The notes beneath the pieces were generated by a model. The model worked only from the letters and a program-made list of their open reading frames with translations, made no database searches and was not told the origin of the DNA. Below, one piece after another: positions 34,899 through 43,947 of a stretch of 64,000 bases of DNA. This DNA comes from UBA10329 sp964500205 (lineage in GTDB: Bacteria; Bacteroidota; Bacteroidia; UBA10329): the NCBI GenBank assembly GCA_964500205.1, contig CAZCNS010000002.1:1-64000 (forward strand), read 5' to 3'. The number at the start of each line of letters is the position of its first letter. The first letter of the stretch is position 1. The position numbers and the translations under genes were made by a program.

Positions 34899-36800
34899 TC
34901 ATCCGCCTCTGCGGCCTCCCATACTGCCTCCTCCACGGCTGGGAGATGACATTCCACCACCTCCGCGGCTCGGGGCCGAGAAACTTCCTCCACGGGATGG
35001 AGCGGATGGCGAGACACCTCTTGATGGTGATGGTGAGGAGGGCCTCGATGGAGCCATGTTCCGAGATGGAGCCTGTCTTGACGGAGCTACATTTCGCGAA
35101 GGGGCCTGTCTTGAAGGAGCAGCACTTGGTCGCTGCTGTGGCGAGGTGGGTGCCATGTTGCGCGAAGGCTGTTGGCGTTGAGGCTGTGTCAGCGGTGAAC
35201 GCTGAGGCTGCGAAGGCTGACGGTATGCGGGTGGCTGCGTTCGAGGTGCGCTGCCGCGTTGGTACACATCGCGCTGAGGTTGCTGCTGCGGACGCGCAGG
35301 TGCCTGATACATGGGCCTAGAGCGGTCAATGTTCGTAGGCTGCTGTCGCTGTGGTACAGGCTGCGGAGTACGCTGGTTGTACACACCGGGAGTGCGCGGC
35401 TGTACCTGCGGAGCACGCTGTGGCTGTGCCTGCGGAGCACGTTGTGGCTGTGCCTGCGGAGCACGTTGTGGCTGCGTCTGCGGAGCACGCTGTGGCTGCG
35501 TCTGCGGAGCACGCTGTGGCTGCGTCTGCGGAGCAAGCTGTGGCTGCGTCTGCGGAGCACGCTGTGGCTGCGTCTGCGGAGCACGCTGTGGCTGCGTCTG
35601 TACATCACGTGGTCCAACGTTACCGCCCTCTTGACGGATAGCATCCCGATCTCGTGTTGACGGCACCCTTTGAGGACCACTGGTAGAGGAGGCATCTCTA
35701 ACACCCTCGGTACGAGATGGCGAGGAAGAGGCATTTCTGTCTGCGCCTGTGCGACCTATCTGCTCACGGCCTACGCCTGTGGCACCCGTCTCTGTGCGAC
35801 CTGCTTCCGGACGGGAGATTGCAGTGCGACCATCTTCCGAACGTACGTTCGGATTGGTATTGCCCAGCCTCATGTCATTAGATCGCGACTCAGACCTGAA
35901 ACCATCGATATTCTGGCGGCCCTGCACCGATCGTCCATCGTCAGTTCTCAGGATGTTTCCACGGTTGGCATGGAGCACCTGACCCTCTGCTGCTGCGCGG
36001 TTATACCGCTCTGCAAAGCTTGTGCTGCGCAATCCCGAACCTCCCATGCCAGCAGTACCGCCACGGTGGCCATAGTAGATGCCACTGTTCTGATCAAAGG
36101 TATTGAAGTAGCCCGTGTTACCCATGGCAAGACCGTCATAGAAGCCGTTCCAATAGCCATGGTTGTAACCCATGCCGTAGCCACCCATACCCCAACCGCC
36201 CCAGCCTCCGCCCCAGCCCATGTTCCACGAGTTCCAACCCCAGCCGCCTCCCCAGCCCATGCCCCAGGAGTTCCAGCCCATACCCATGCCCCAGGAGTTC
36301 CAGCCCAAGCCCATGCCCCAGGAGTTCCAGCCCCAGCCGCCTCCCCAGCCCCACATGGGACGGTAGAAGCCACCCCAGCCCCAGCCGGCATAGATACTCG
36401 TCCCGAAGAAGAAGGGGTCATAATTGTACCAGTACATATTGGTGTAAAACGGGTCGTAGAAGCCAAATCCATGTATCGGACGATGAAAACGATTGATGCG
36501 AGAGGCATAGAAATAATCGTAATCGTCCATACCGTAATAGTTGTTGGTGATGTAGGTGTTGCCGTTTTCATCAACATACTGCTCCGACTGCGTGGGACGT
36601 TGGTTCTGAGGCTCATAGTAATCGTCCTGATCGTAGGTCGAGTAGCCATCCAGCGGGTTGGTTGTGGTCTCCTGGTAAGTAGGCGGCTGATAGATGTCAT
36701 CATAGATGCCGTCATCTTGGGCCATGGCCCTCGGAGTGCCGACAGTAAGGACAACTCCTGCAAGAAGCAGGGCCTTGAGGGTGTGAATCGCGCTTTTCAT
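34899..36800 (-). CDS. Low-complexity G/W/N- and P/Q-rich secreted protein, 633 aa
   Basis: Signal peptide (LKALLLAGVVLTVGTPRAMAQ) is followed by a Tyr/Asp-rich region (YEPQNQRPTQ, YITNNYYGMDDYDYFYA). Next comes a Gly/Trp/Asn-rich block with repeats of GWNSWGMG (about 140-205), then a Ser/Arg/Gly region, ~10 tandem TQPQRAPQ octapeptides (about 405-475), and a Ser/Pro/Arg/Gly tail (SFSAPSRGGG, GSMGGRRGG). Proteins of this composition occur in many Bacteroidota beside proS, but their role is unknown. The basic, disordered tail suggests a polyanion-binding or cell-wall-associated role; that is speculation. It is transcribed divergently from proS. Confidence 0.78.
   Translation of the reverse strand: MKSAIHTLKALLLAGVVLTVGTPRAMAQDDGIYDDIYQPPTYQETTTNPLDGYSTYDQDDYYEPQNQRPTQSEQYVDENGNTYITNNYYGMDDYDYFYASRINRFHRPIHGFGFYDPFYTNMYWYNYDPFFFGTSIYAGWGWGGFYRPMWGWGGGWGWNSWGMGLGWNSWGMGMGWNSWGMGWGGGWGWNSWNMGWGGGWGGWGMGGYGMGYNHGYWNGFYDGLAMGNTGYFNTFDQNSGIYYGHRGGTAGMGGSGLRSTSFAERYNRAAAEGQVLHANRGNILRTDDGRSVQGRQNIDGFRSESRSNDMRLGNTNPNVRSEDGRTAISRPEAGRTETGATGVGREQIGRTGADRNASSSPSRTEGVRDASSTSGPQRVPSTRDRDAIRQEGGNVGPRDVQTQPQRAPQTQPQRAPQTQPQLAPQTQPQRAPQTQPQRAPQTQPQRAPQAQPQRAPQAQPQRAPQVQPRTPGVYNQRTPQPVPQRQQPTNIDRSRPMYQAPARPQQQPQRDVYQRGSAPRTQPPAYRQPSQPQRSPLTQPQRQQPSRNMAPTSPQQRPSAAPSRQAPSRNVAPSRQAPSRNMAPSRPSSPSPSRGVSPSAPSRGGSFSAPSRGGGGMSSPSRGGGSMGGRRGG
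35403..35613 (-). repeat. 24-bp tandem repeat encoding TQPQRAPQ octapeptides
   Basis: About nine consecutive 24-bp units, mostly perfect, read CTGCGGAGCACGCTGTGGCTG-like on the plus strand. They vary by T/A (TQPQ or AQPQ) and one R/L change. Such arrays change length easily by slippage. Confidence 0.85.
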
Positions 36801-36852
36801 GGCTATTGTGTTTTGAAGTTCCTACTGCATTGACCCTCGGATAGCCTGTGTT

Positions 36853-36860
36853 TACATTTG
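36853..36860 (+). promoter_or_regulatory. proS promoter -7 box
   Basis: TACATTTG matches the Bacteroidota -7 consensus exactly. A TTG at 36830-36832 is a candidate -33 element, 20 nt upstream. The leader to the proS ATG would be about 40 nt. Confidence 0.65.
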
Positions 36861-36901
36861 GCACCGTTGGGCTACAGCCTTAAACCAAACATCATACCAA
36901 A

Positions 36902-38377
36902 ATGGCGAAAGACTTCGCAACGCGAAAAGAGGATTATTCCAAGTGGTACAATGACCTTGTGATGCGGGCCGACCTGGCAGAGACCTCGGCCGTGCGCGGT
37001 TGTATGGTCATCAAACCTTATGGCTACTCTATCTGGGAGACCATGCAGCACGAGCTGGACCGTATGTTCAAGGAGACGGGCCACACCAACGCTTACTTCC
37101 CGCTCTTCATTCCGAAGAGTTTTTTCAGCAAGGAGGCTGCTCACGTTGAAGGCTTTGCCAAAGAGTGTGCCGTTGTAACACATTATCGCTTGCGAAACTC
37201 CGCAGATGGCGGCATCGAGGTGGATCCCGATGCGAAGCTCGAGGAGGAATTGATAGTGCGCCCCACCTCGGAGACCATCATCTGGAACACTTACCGCAAT
37301 TGGATCCAGAGCTACCGCGACCTGCCAATTCTCGTGAATCAGTGGGCCAATGTGGTCCGTTGGGAGATGCGAACACGCCTGTTCCTTCGCACAGCGGAAT
37401 TCCTTTGGCAAGAAGGCCACACTGCACACGCCACCCAGCAAGAGGCCATCGAGGAGGCCGAGCGTATGATGAATGTCTATGCAGAGTTTGCGGAAGAATG
37501 GATGGCAATGCCAGTTTGGAAAGGTGTGAAATCGGCCAATGAGCGTTTCGCAGGGGCGTTGGAGACGTACTGCATTGAAGCGCTGATGCAGGATGGCAAG
37601 GCATTGCAAGCAGGCACATCGCATTTTCTCGGGCAGAACTTTGCCAAGGCGTTCGATGTCACTTTCACCGGCAAGGACGGCAAACTGAGCCATGTGTGGG
37701 CAACGAGCTGGGGTGTTTCCACCCGACTGATGGGCGCGCTCATCATGACCCACTCAGACGACAACGGGCTTGTACTGCCTCCAAAATTGGCCCCAGTCAA
37801 GGTGGTTATTGTACCTATTTACAGAAGCGAGGAGGAGTATGCTCTGACCTGCGAGCATGGACGCGCCATCAAGAAAGAATTGGAGTCATTGGGCATTAGT
37901 GTGAAGCTGGATGACCGCGACACCCACAAACCAGGATGGAAATTCGCTGAATACGAGTTCAAGGGTGTGCCTGTGCGCATCGGCATTGGCCCTCGCGACA
38001 TAGCGAATGGCATGTTGGAAGTAGCCAGACGTGACACACTGACCAAGGATTCTGTTCCCCGTGAAGGCGTTGCAGCGCACATAGCTTCCCTTCTGGCTGA
38101 GATCCAGACCTCCCTATTCCAGAAAGCATTGAAGCATAGAGAGGAACACACCACCGAAGTGAGCAGCTATGAGGAATTCAAGCATGTCTTGGAAACCAAG
38201 GGCGGATTTATCGTAGCGCACTGGGACGGCACACCGGAGACCGAACAGCGCATCAAGGAGGAGACCAAGGCGACCATCAGGCTTATTCCGCTTGAGGACA
38301 GTTACAAGGTGGCTGGAACATGTGTTTACAGCGGTGTACCATCGCAACAGAAGGTGGTATTCGCAAGGGCATATTGA
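36902..38377 (+). CDS. proS: Proline--tRNA ligase, archaeal/eukaryotic-type
   Basis: 491 aa, the short type without the large bacterial editing insertion. Class II motifs are present: NAYFPLFIPKSFFSKEAAHVEGF, ELIVRPTSETIIW, VVRWEMRTRLFLRTAEFLWQEGHTAHA, and AGTSHFLGQNFAKAFDV. The anticodon-binding domain starts near 290 (PVKVVIVPIY) and the C-terminal zinc-type domain ends with the usual Tyr (FARAY). It charges tRNA-Pro. A conserved housekeeping gene with its own promoter; the next gene starts 3 bp after its stop. Confidence 0.96.
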   Translation: MAKDFATRKEDYSKWYNDLVMRADLAETSAVRGCMVIKPYGYSIWETMQHELDRMFKETGHTNAYFPLFIPKSFFSKEAAHVEGFAKECAVVTHYRLRNSADGGIEVDPDAKLEEELIVRPTSETIIWNTYRNWIQSYRDLPILVNQWANVVRWEMRTRLFLRTAEFLWQEGHTAHATQQEAIEEAERMMNVYAEFAEEWMAMPVWKGVKSANERFAGALETYCIEALMQDGKALQAGTSHFLGQNFAKAFDVTFTGKDGKLSHVWATSWGVSTRLMGALIMTHSDDNGLVLPPKLAPVKVVIVPIYRSEEEYALTCEHGRAIKKELESLGISVKLDDRDTHKPGWKFAEYEFKGVPVRIGIGPRDIANGMLEVARRDTLTKDSVPREGVAAHIASLLAEIQTSLFQKALKHREEHTTEVSSYEEFKHVLETKGGFIVAHWDGTPETEQRIKEETKATIRLIPLEDSYKVAGTCVYSGVPSQQKVVFARAY

Positions 38378-38380
38378 GCA

Positions 38381-39070
38381 ATGAAAGACCATCCCTCCTT
38401 CATGCAGATTATCGAAACGGTGAACACCAAATGCGCTCACAAGGCGCGGGTCATGGCGCATGTCGGCCGTTCATTTGCCACCATGAGGAACGAGGCCGAG
38501 CTGGTGGCAAAAGCATTGAAGGAACAGTGCGCTGACAATTGTGACGCTTCACTCGGATTCAAAAACATCAGTAATTCGCAGTTTCAAATGATGGTGGGCG
38601 AGGACGCACTCATCTTCAACCTGCACGATGATGTGTTCGAGATAGATCCCGCGCACCCCGTGAGAAAGATGTCCTACCTCAAAGATGACGATATGCGGGC
38701 TTTCTGTGGGATGGTGAGCATCTACAACTTCCTGCGGACCTCATTGGACAAGAACCGCCCAGAGGACGTGGGTTATCTCATCGGAAGGGTGTTCATCAAC
38801 AGTGAAGACCACTTTTTCGTGGAGGGTAAAAAACGACTCGGATTCCTTTACAGTGATTTCGGATCGCAGCTTTTTCGCGCTGAAGCGATGCGAGAGGTCA
38901 TGATGTCGTCCATTCTCCACTGTTTGGAATTCGACCTCCAGACACCTCCCTACGAATCGTTCGCAGCACTCAATGTGATGCAGATGCAGGCGATCAATGG
39001 CACATCAGGATCCATTCCTTCCCGTCCGTTGGGATTTCACATTCAAAAACCATCGGACAAGCTCGAATGA
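38381..39070 (+). CDS. Conserved hypothetical protein downstream of proS, 229 aa
   Basis: Not recognised. Soluble, mixed alpha/beta, without signal peptide. Notable segments are CAHKARVMAHVGRSFATMRNEAELVAKAL and a C-terminal part with LGFLYSDFGSQLFRAEAMREVMMSSILHCLEFDLQTPPYESFA. It is 3 bp from proS and so co-transcribed with it. Composition and codon use match the housekeeping neighbours, so it is probably a core gene of the lineage. Confidence 0.75.
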   Translation: MKDHPSFMQIIETVNTKCAHKARVMAHVGRSFATMRNEAELVAKALKEQCADNCDASLGFKNISNSQFQMMVGEDALIFNLHDDVFEIDPAHPVRKMSYLKDDDMRAFCGMVSIYNFLRTSLDKNRPEDVGYLIGRVFINSEDHFFVEGKKRLGFLYSDFGSQLFRAEAMREVMMSSILHCLEFDLQTPPYESFAALNVMQMQAINGTSGSIPSRPLGFHIQKPSDKLE

Positions 39071-39110
39071 TTTTTTTTCTGCGAGCGTTTTGCAGAATAA
39101 TTCCTTTACC

Positions 39111-39118
39111 TACATTTG
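39111..39118 (+). promoter_or_regulatory. tRNA-Glu promoter -7 box
   Basis: TACATTTG lies 13 nt before the tRNA 5' end, with a TTTG at 39089-39092 as -33 element (18-nt spacing). Together these are the best-formed Bacteroidota promoter in the window. Confidence 0.7.
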
Positions 39119-39131
39119 CAGCCCCAACAAC

Positions 39132-39206
39132 GGCCCGTTCGTCTAGGGGTTAGGACGCCAGGTTTTCATCCTGGTAACAGGGGTTCGATTCCCCTACGGG
39201 CTACCA
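39132..39206 (+). tRNA. tRNA-Glu (anticodon TTC)
   Basis: 75 nt including encoded CCA. Acceptor GGCCCGT pairs with ACGGGCT (one G-T pair). The D arm contains GGGGTTAGGAC, the anticodon stem CCAGG/CCTGG encloses the TTTTCAT loop with TTC at 34-36, and the T arm is GGGGTTCGATTCCCC. It has its own promoter and terminator. Confidence 0.97.
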
Positions 39207-39211
39207 ACATG

Positions 39212-39248
39212 AACACCGCTGCCTCTTCAGGTCAGCGGTGTTTTTTTT
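39212..39248 (+). terminator. Rho-independent terminator of tRNA-Glu
   Basis: AACACCGCTG (39212-39221) pairs with CAGCGGTGTT (39233-39242) and is followed by a run of T residues to 39248, 6 nt after the tRNA CCA end. Confidence 0.85.
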
Positions 39249-39323
39249 GCTCGTTATTGAATGATCAGGTGCGGTCAATGATCTCTACGAATCATAGGTT
39301 GAAAGAGGAGCGGAATACTGCCC

Positions 39324-39857
39324 TCAACGGGACTCGAGAAGCTGCTTCAGTCTGATGAAGTTCTGCTGCTCCTGTTGCTGCAAACGCTCTTTGGCAAGTC
39401 CCATCATCGAACGAAAAAACCAAGAGCTTCCAGTTACAGTTCCTGTCATGATCAACTGGGTAGAACTACTATCAATGGCGGAGAAGGTGACCTTCATGTG
39501 TTGGGTGAAGAGGTCGCTGCTGAGAACAACCTCAACGATTTCATTCGCTCCGTAGACTTTGAGCTCCTCTCGCATCTCAAACTTTTTATCACCGTGCGTG
39601 AAAAAAACGGTGGAAATGCTGCCCGGAACACCCTGAGCACCAGAAACCCGCTCCGTGCCCTCAAAACCCTCTTGCCAATCCATGCGGTCAAAAGGGTCAT
39701 TGAAGGCTGAGAACACCTTATCGACCGGACGCGGAATGACGACCTTGGCAGCTACATCCACAACGGGAATAAGTTGACCAATGCCGAAAAAACCCGCAAA
39801 AAGCAACGCACTCAAGGCCACAAGGCCGAAAAGAATCCTGACAAGGCGGGTGTTCAT
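39324..39857 (-). CDS. SRPBCC-fold membrane-anchored protein, 177 aa
   Basis: An N-terminal transmembrane helix (LFGLVALSALLFAGFFGIGQLI) is followed by a START/SRPBCC-like domain (VVIPRPVDKVFSAFNDPFDRMDWQEGFEG, and ITDS-like strands). The first strand after the anchor (VDVAAKVVIPRPVDKVF) is characteristic of polyketide-cyclase-like SRPBCC proteins of Bacteroidota. It is encoded 17 bp downstream of yebC on the same strand. Ligand unknown. Confidence 0.8.
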   Translation of the reverse strand: MNTRLVRILFGLVALSALLFAGFFGIGQLIPVVDVAAKVVIPRPVDKVFSAFNDPFDRMDWQEGFEGTERVSGAQGVPGSISTVFFTHGDKKFEMREELKVYGANEIVEVVLSSDLFTQHMKVTFSAIDSSSTQLIMTGTVTGSSWFFRSMMGLAKERLQQQEQQNFIRLKQLLESR

Positions 39858-39874
39858 GTGCAGCTTGTGAAGAC

Positions 39875-40585
39875 TCAGGCCATGGTGTGATACACGTTCT
39901 GCACGTCCTCATCCTCCTCCAATTTCTCCAGCAGTTTGTCCACCTCAGCTTCCTGCTCCTCAGTAAGTTTCTTGGTCTGCGTGGGTATGCGCTCAAAACC
40001 AGAGCTCAGGATCTCCAGACCGAGGTCATTCTCCAATGCCTTCTGAATGGCCCCGAAAGACGGGAAGTCCCCGTAGACCATGATGCCGTCCTCAGCCTCA
40101 AAGATTTCCTCCACTCCGTGGTCAATGAGTTCGAGTTCGAGTTCTTCCAGGTCTTGTCCATTGTTAGGAATCCGGAAATGGCACTTGTGCTCGAACATGA
40201 ACTCCACCGATCCGGATGTTCCAAGGCTCCCATTGCTCTTATTGAAATAGCTGCGGATGTTGGCAACAGTGCGATTGTTGTTGTCCGTGGCGGTTTCAAT
40301 GAGTACCGCTATACCGTGAGGAGCATATCCCTCGAACAGCACTTCCTTGTAGTCAGAGGTATCCTTATCAGTGGCACGCTTGATGGCCCGCTCCACATTG
40401 TCCTTGGGCATGTTGGCAGCCTTGGCATTCTGCATCACTGCCCTGAGCTTGGAATTGGCCTCGGGGTCAGGGCCACCGGCCTTGACGGCCATCACAATGT
40501 CCTTGCCTATGCGCGTAAAGGTCTTTGCCATGGCAGCCCAACGCTTGAACTTGCGCTCTTTGCGGAATTCGAATGCTCTTCCCAT
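39875..40585 (-). CDS. yebC: YebC/PmpR family protein
   Basis: 236 aa, full length, starting MGRAFEFRKERKFKRWAAMAK; KTFTRIGKDI, ANMPKDNVERAIKRATDK and YEGYAPHGIAV-like (LFEGYAPHGIAVLIE) are family hallmarks. It was annotated for years as a transcription factor; recent work on YebC2/TACO1 relatives supports a translation role at proline stretches. proS and a proline-rich protein lie within 4 kb, but this may be coincidence. Probably co-transcribed with the SRPBCC gene. Confidence 0.94.
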   Translation of the reverse strand: MGRAFEFRKERKFKRWAAMAKTFTRIGKDIVMAVKAGGPDPEANSKLRAVMQNAKAANMPKDNVERAIKRATDKDTSDYKEVLFEGYAPHGIAVLIETATDNNNRTVANIRSYFNKSNGSLGTSGSVEFMFEHKCHFRIPNNGQDLEELELELIDHGVEEIFEAEDGIMVYGDFPSFGAIQKALENDLGLEILSSGFERIPTQTKKLTEEQEAEVDKLLEKLEEDEDVQNVYHTMA

Positions 40586-40665
40586 GATGTTACGTTAGAA
40601 TCGGCCGCGAAGATAAACGGCCAGTTAACCCATGCTCAAAAAGATGAACACAAGGAAGCTGCCGG

Positions 40666-41286
40666 TTACTTGAATTTCTTCTGCACATCGCGCAGCACAC
40701 GACTGGCTACAATGTCCCTCATGCCAAGGATAGCCTTGGCCCAGTATGTGAATAGCGTCACTCCGAAGGCTTTTCCACTCACGCTCTGCTTGTGTAGCAG
40801 CTCGCGTGTGGCAATATCGAAGAAGACAATGTAGCCGTAACCGGTCAGTGTATTGTTGTCGAATGCCTCAATGACAATGCTCACACGGATACCGTCCTTG
40901 TAATCGGCCATGTCGAGTTCCTTCACCGTCTCAGCAAGCACGGACTTGCTTACGGTATGAGGTGTCAGGGTATGAAACTGGGTCTCGTCAATGGTGGCAT
41001 TGGCCTTGCTCACAGGGCCGTAGTCGATGATAAGGTTGTCGTTCTGAAAAGCTTTGTTCCAGTTGAACCTGCCCGATTCGCCCAACTGTTCGTTCCAAGC
41101 AGGGATGGTCTCGCTCTTGATCTTATCAGGCGAATCCTTCCAAGGGGAGGCCACAAATTTCATTCGGGTGAAATCAAGACCGAGAAATACGATGTCGCAG
41201 GTCTTATTGACATAATCTGTCATTGTGCGCTGGGCTACAGCGTTAAAAGTCAGGGCCGTGAGTATAATCACAAGTACATGTCTCAT
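40666..41286 (-). CDS. Exported hypothetical protein, 206 aa
   Basis: Signal peptide MRHVLVIILTALTFNAVAQ. The mature protein (CDIVFLGLDFTRMKFVASPWKDSPDKI, YKDGIRVSIVIEAFDNNTLTGYGYIVFFDIATRELLHKQ) is of a type seen repeatedly in Bacteroidota, without a known function. No catalytic motif recognised. Divergent from the TonB-type receptor, with a 141-bp shared upstream region. Confidence 0.75.
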   Translation of the reverse strand: MRHVLVIILTALTFNAVAQRTMTDYVNKTCDIVFLGLDFTRMKFVASPWKDSPDKIKSETIPAWNEQLGESGRFNWNKAFQNDNLIIDYGPVSKANATIDETQFHTLTPHTVSKSVLAETVKELDMADYKDGIRVSIVIEAFDNNTLTGYGYIVFFDIATRELLHKQSVSGKAFGVTLFTYWAKAILGMRDIVASRVLRDVQKKFK

Positions 41287-41427
41287 AGGAGGATGTTTCT
41301 AAGTTCAGGGCCAAATGTAGCGGCCCACCTTCACCGACAAAAGGTCAATTTGCTCATTTAGGGAAGAAAAGGCCGTAAAAAAAGTTGACCTTTGCAACCG
41401 ATGTTGTTACATCCTTTTTGAGCGCAG

Positions 41428-43872
41428 ATGCCCTTTTTTCATTTCTGTCTAAGAGTTTTTTGGCATCTCCTTACCTTCCTTTTTCTCGCAACCACCTTTG
41501 AGACTGCAAAATCGCAAGAGAGAGGAAATGCACGCGCAGAAGCAGTGATCAGCGGAAAACTGGTGGACGAGAGCGGCAGCCCGATCCCCTACGCGGCTGT
41601 GGCGGTCCGGGGTCAACTTGAGGGCAGTCAGTTACTGGGTGCTGCCACGGACTTCGATGGACTTTTCAGTATTCCTGTGCGGCCAGGCGTGTATGATGTG
41701 GCCATCACTTTCCTCTCCTATGAAGAATGGAAGAAAGAAGGGGTGGAAGTGGGCGAGCAAGGCGTAAAACTGGGCACTATCACGATGAAGCCCAGCTCGG
41801 CACTGGTGGACGAGGTGGTCATATCCGCAGAGCGCAACCAGATGGAGCTGATGCTGGACAAGCGGGTATTCAACGTCTCGAAGGACCCCACCAACGCTGG
41901 AAGCAATGCCCAAGAGATATTGGACAACCTGCCCTCCATTAATGTGGATATGGACGGCAACGTGAGCCTGCGCGGCAGCCAGAACGTGCGTATCCTGATT
42001 GACGGCAAGCCATCAGGACTCGTGGGCATGAGCGGAGCTGATGCACTGCGACAACTGCCCGCTGCTATCATAGAACGGGTGGAAGTGGTGACCAACGCCA
42101 GTGCACGATACGATGCTGAGGGCGAGGCGGGCATTATCAACATCGTGCTCAAAAAGGAGCGCAAGGCTGGTGTCAACGGCTCGTTTGAAGTAAACACAGG
42201 ATGGCCGCACAATCACGGTGGATCTGCCAATGTCAATTACCGCAAGGGCAAGGTGAACCTCTTCACGGGCCTCGGACTACAATACAATCTGACCCCTGGG
42301 GGCGGCAACTCTTTTCAGAAATTCATGCAAGCCGACACCTCGTTCGCCTACGACCGCAATCGTGAGCAACTGCGGGGGGGGCTGGCGGGTAATGTCCGTT
42401 TCGGAGCTGATGTGAACATCGATGCCAAAACCTCGCTCACGGCTTCGGGCATGTTCAGTCGCCACTGGATGCAAAACGACTACACACTCACTTACACCGA
42501 CTTCGATGAGAACGACCTGCTCACTGACCTTGTGGTGCGCGTGGAGGATGAGCAGAACCTTCGCGACAACTACGAGGCCAACCTCAATTTCACCCGCACG
42601 TTCAAGAGCGATGAGCACAAGCTGACAGCCGATGTGCGATGGTTCATCAGCAGCAGCCACGAGACCTCGGACATAGATGAACAGGGCGACACCTACCTGA
42701 CCTCGCTGATCCAGCGCATAGACAACCTGAAGCGGGAACGGAGCTGGCTCGTTCAGAGTGACTATGTTCATCCCTTCGGAGAGAAGTTGAAGCTGGAGAC
42801 AGGCGTGCGGGTCACGCTTCGCAAAATTGTGAATGACTACCTGGTAGAGGAGCAGGACGCGGATGGGGAATTCTTCCCGCTGCCCATGTTCAACAACGAC
42901 TTCATTTTCGAGGAGAACGTCTATGCCGCCTACGTGATGGGCAGTGGCAAGTTCGGGAAATTCAATGCACAGGCGGGTCTACGAGGTGAGTTCACCGACA
43001 TGACCACCACACTCGTACTGGACGATTATGAAAATAACCGCAAGTACTTCAACCTGTTCCCCAGCACGCACCTGTCGTATGAAATTGGGCAGGGCAACAC
43101 GCTGCAACTGAGCTACAGCCTGCGTATCAGCCGACCAAGCTTCTACAGCCTCATACCGTTCTTTGGACTGGCCGACAACCGAAACATCCGGTTAGGCAAC
43201 CCGGACCTCGACCCAGAGTTCACCCACAGTTTCGAGTTCGGTCACCTGAAGAACTTCAAGCGGGGCACGCTGCTGTCTAACGTCTATTATCGCCACCGCT
43301 GGGACGTTGTGCAGAATATAGCAGAGGCTGACGAAAACGGCATCATCTTCACCTACCCAGTGAACCTCGCCACTCAGAATGCGGTTGGTGTTGAGTTCAA
43401 CTTCAACTATGAGCTTTACAAATGGTGGCGAATCACTGCCAATGCCAACACCTACTATGCCAAGACAGAGGGCGAGCATCAGGGAAGGTCGCTAGACGCA
43501 GAGGCGTTCACCACGCAGCTGCGCGGCTCCACCCGCTTCACCATTCTTAAGAAACTCGATTTTCAGAACTCGATCATCTATCGCGCCCCGGAGGCTACCC
43601 CACAGGGGCGCACCCTCAGCATGTACTGGTGGGATGCGGGTCTGTCGATGGATGTACTCAAGGGCAACGGAACCTTGGTATTCAGTGTGCGCGACCTGCT
43701 CAACTCCCGAAGACGGATATGGGAAGTGGACATTGACGGCCTGCAGTCTCGGTCAGAGTTCCAGTGGCGGGTGAGGCAGTTCGTAGTGAGTTTCACCTAT
43801 CGGCTCAACCAGAAGAAGCAACGGCAGCGGCCCGAACGGGGAAGCGGTGAAGGTGGCGGGGAGGATTTTTGA
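41428..43872 (+). CDS. TonB-dependent-receptor-like outer-membrane beta-barrel protein
   Basis: 814 aa. Signal peptide (VFWHLLTFLFLATTFETAKS), then a CarboxypepD_reg-like domain (~38-118: ISGKLVDESGSPIPYAAVAVRG, GLFSIPVRPGVYDVAITFLSY), a plug domain (~135-225: ILDNLPSINVDMDGNVSLRGSQNVRILIDGKPSGL, ASARYDAEGEAGIINIVLKK), and an outer-membrane barrel of the OMP_b-brl_3 type to the C-terminus (FVVSFTYRLNQKKQ). No SusD partner is adjacent, so it is more likely a general or peptide/metal receptor than a glycan importer; the substrate is unknown. Confidence 0.92.
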   Translation: MPFFHFCLRVFWHLLTFLFLATTFETAKSQERGNARAEAVISGKLVDESGSPIPYAAVAVRGQLEGSQLLGAATDFDGLFSIPVRPGVYDVAITFLSYEEWKKEGVEVGEQGVKLGTITMKPSSALVDEVVISAERNQMELMLDKRVFNVSKDPTNAGSNAQEILDNLPSINVDMDGNVSLRGSQNVRILIDGKPSGLVGMSGADALRQLPAAIIERVEVVTNASARYDAEGEAGIINIVLKKERKAGVNGSFEVNTGWPHNHGGSANVNYRKGKVNLFTGLGLQYNLTPGGGNSFQKFMQADTSFAYDRNREQLRGGLAGNVRFGADVNIDAKTSLTASGMFSRHWMQNDYTLTYTDFDENDLLTDLVVRVEDEQNLRDNYEANLNFTRTFKSDEHKLTADVRWFISSSHETSDIDEQGDTYLTSLIQRIDNLKRERSWLVQSDYVHPFGEKLKLETGVRVTLRKIVNDYLVEEQDADGEFFPLPMFNNDFIFEENVYAAYVMGSGKFGKFNAQAGLRGEFTDMTTTLVLDDYENNRKYFNLFPSTHLSYEIGQGNTLQLSYSLRISRPSFYSLIPFFGLADNRNIRLGNPDLDPEFTHSFEFGHLKNFKRGTLLSNVYYRHRWDVVQNIAEADENGIIFTYPVNLATQNAVGVEFNFNYELYKWWRITANANTYYAKTEGEHQGRSLDAEAFTTQLRGSTRFTILKKLDFQNSIIYRAPEATPQGRTLSMYWWDAGLSMDVLKGNGTLVFSVRDLLNSRRRIWEVDIDGLQSRSEFQWRVRQFVVSFTYRLNQKKQRQRPERGSGEGGGEDF

Positions 43873-43935
43873 GGATCGGAACTACCGGTCACCTCTCGCT
43901 TAAAATATCATCTCGAAAACAAATGCTGCCGTGCA

Positions 43936-43943
43936 TACATTTG
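43936..43943 (+). promoter_or_regulatory. -7 box directly upstream of the SDR gene
   Basis: TACATTTG, an exact consensus match, ends 4 nt before the ATG at 43948, suggesting a leaderless mRNA. Confidence 0.6.
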
Positions 43944-43947
43944 AACC

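Noticed and set aside
35670..36833. 387-codon plus-strand frame
   Set aside because: Antisense to the low-complexity P/Q- and G/W-rich gene; its A/P/H/V composition is a by-product of that sequence.
41287..41427. Possible riboswitch upstream of the TonB-type receptor
   Set aside because: Only 141 bp of shared divergent upstream region, with no cobalamin, TPP or similar conserved core that I can recognise.
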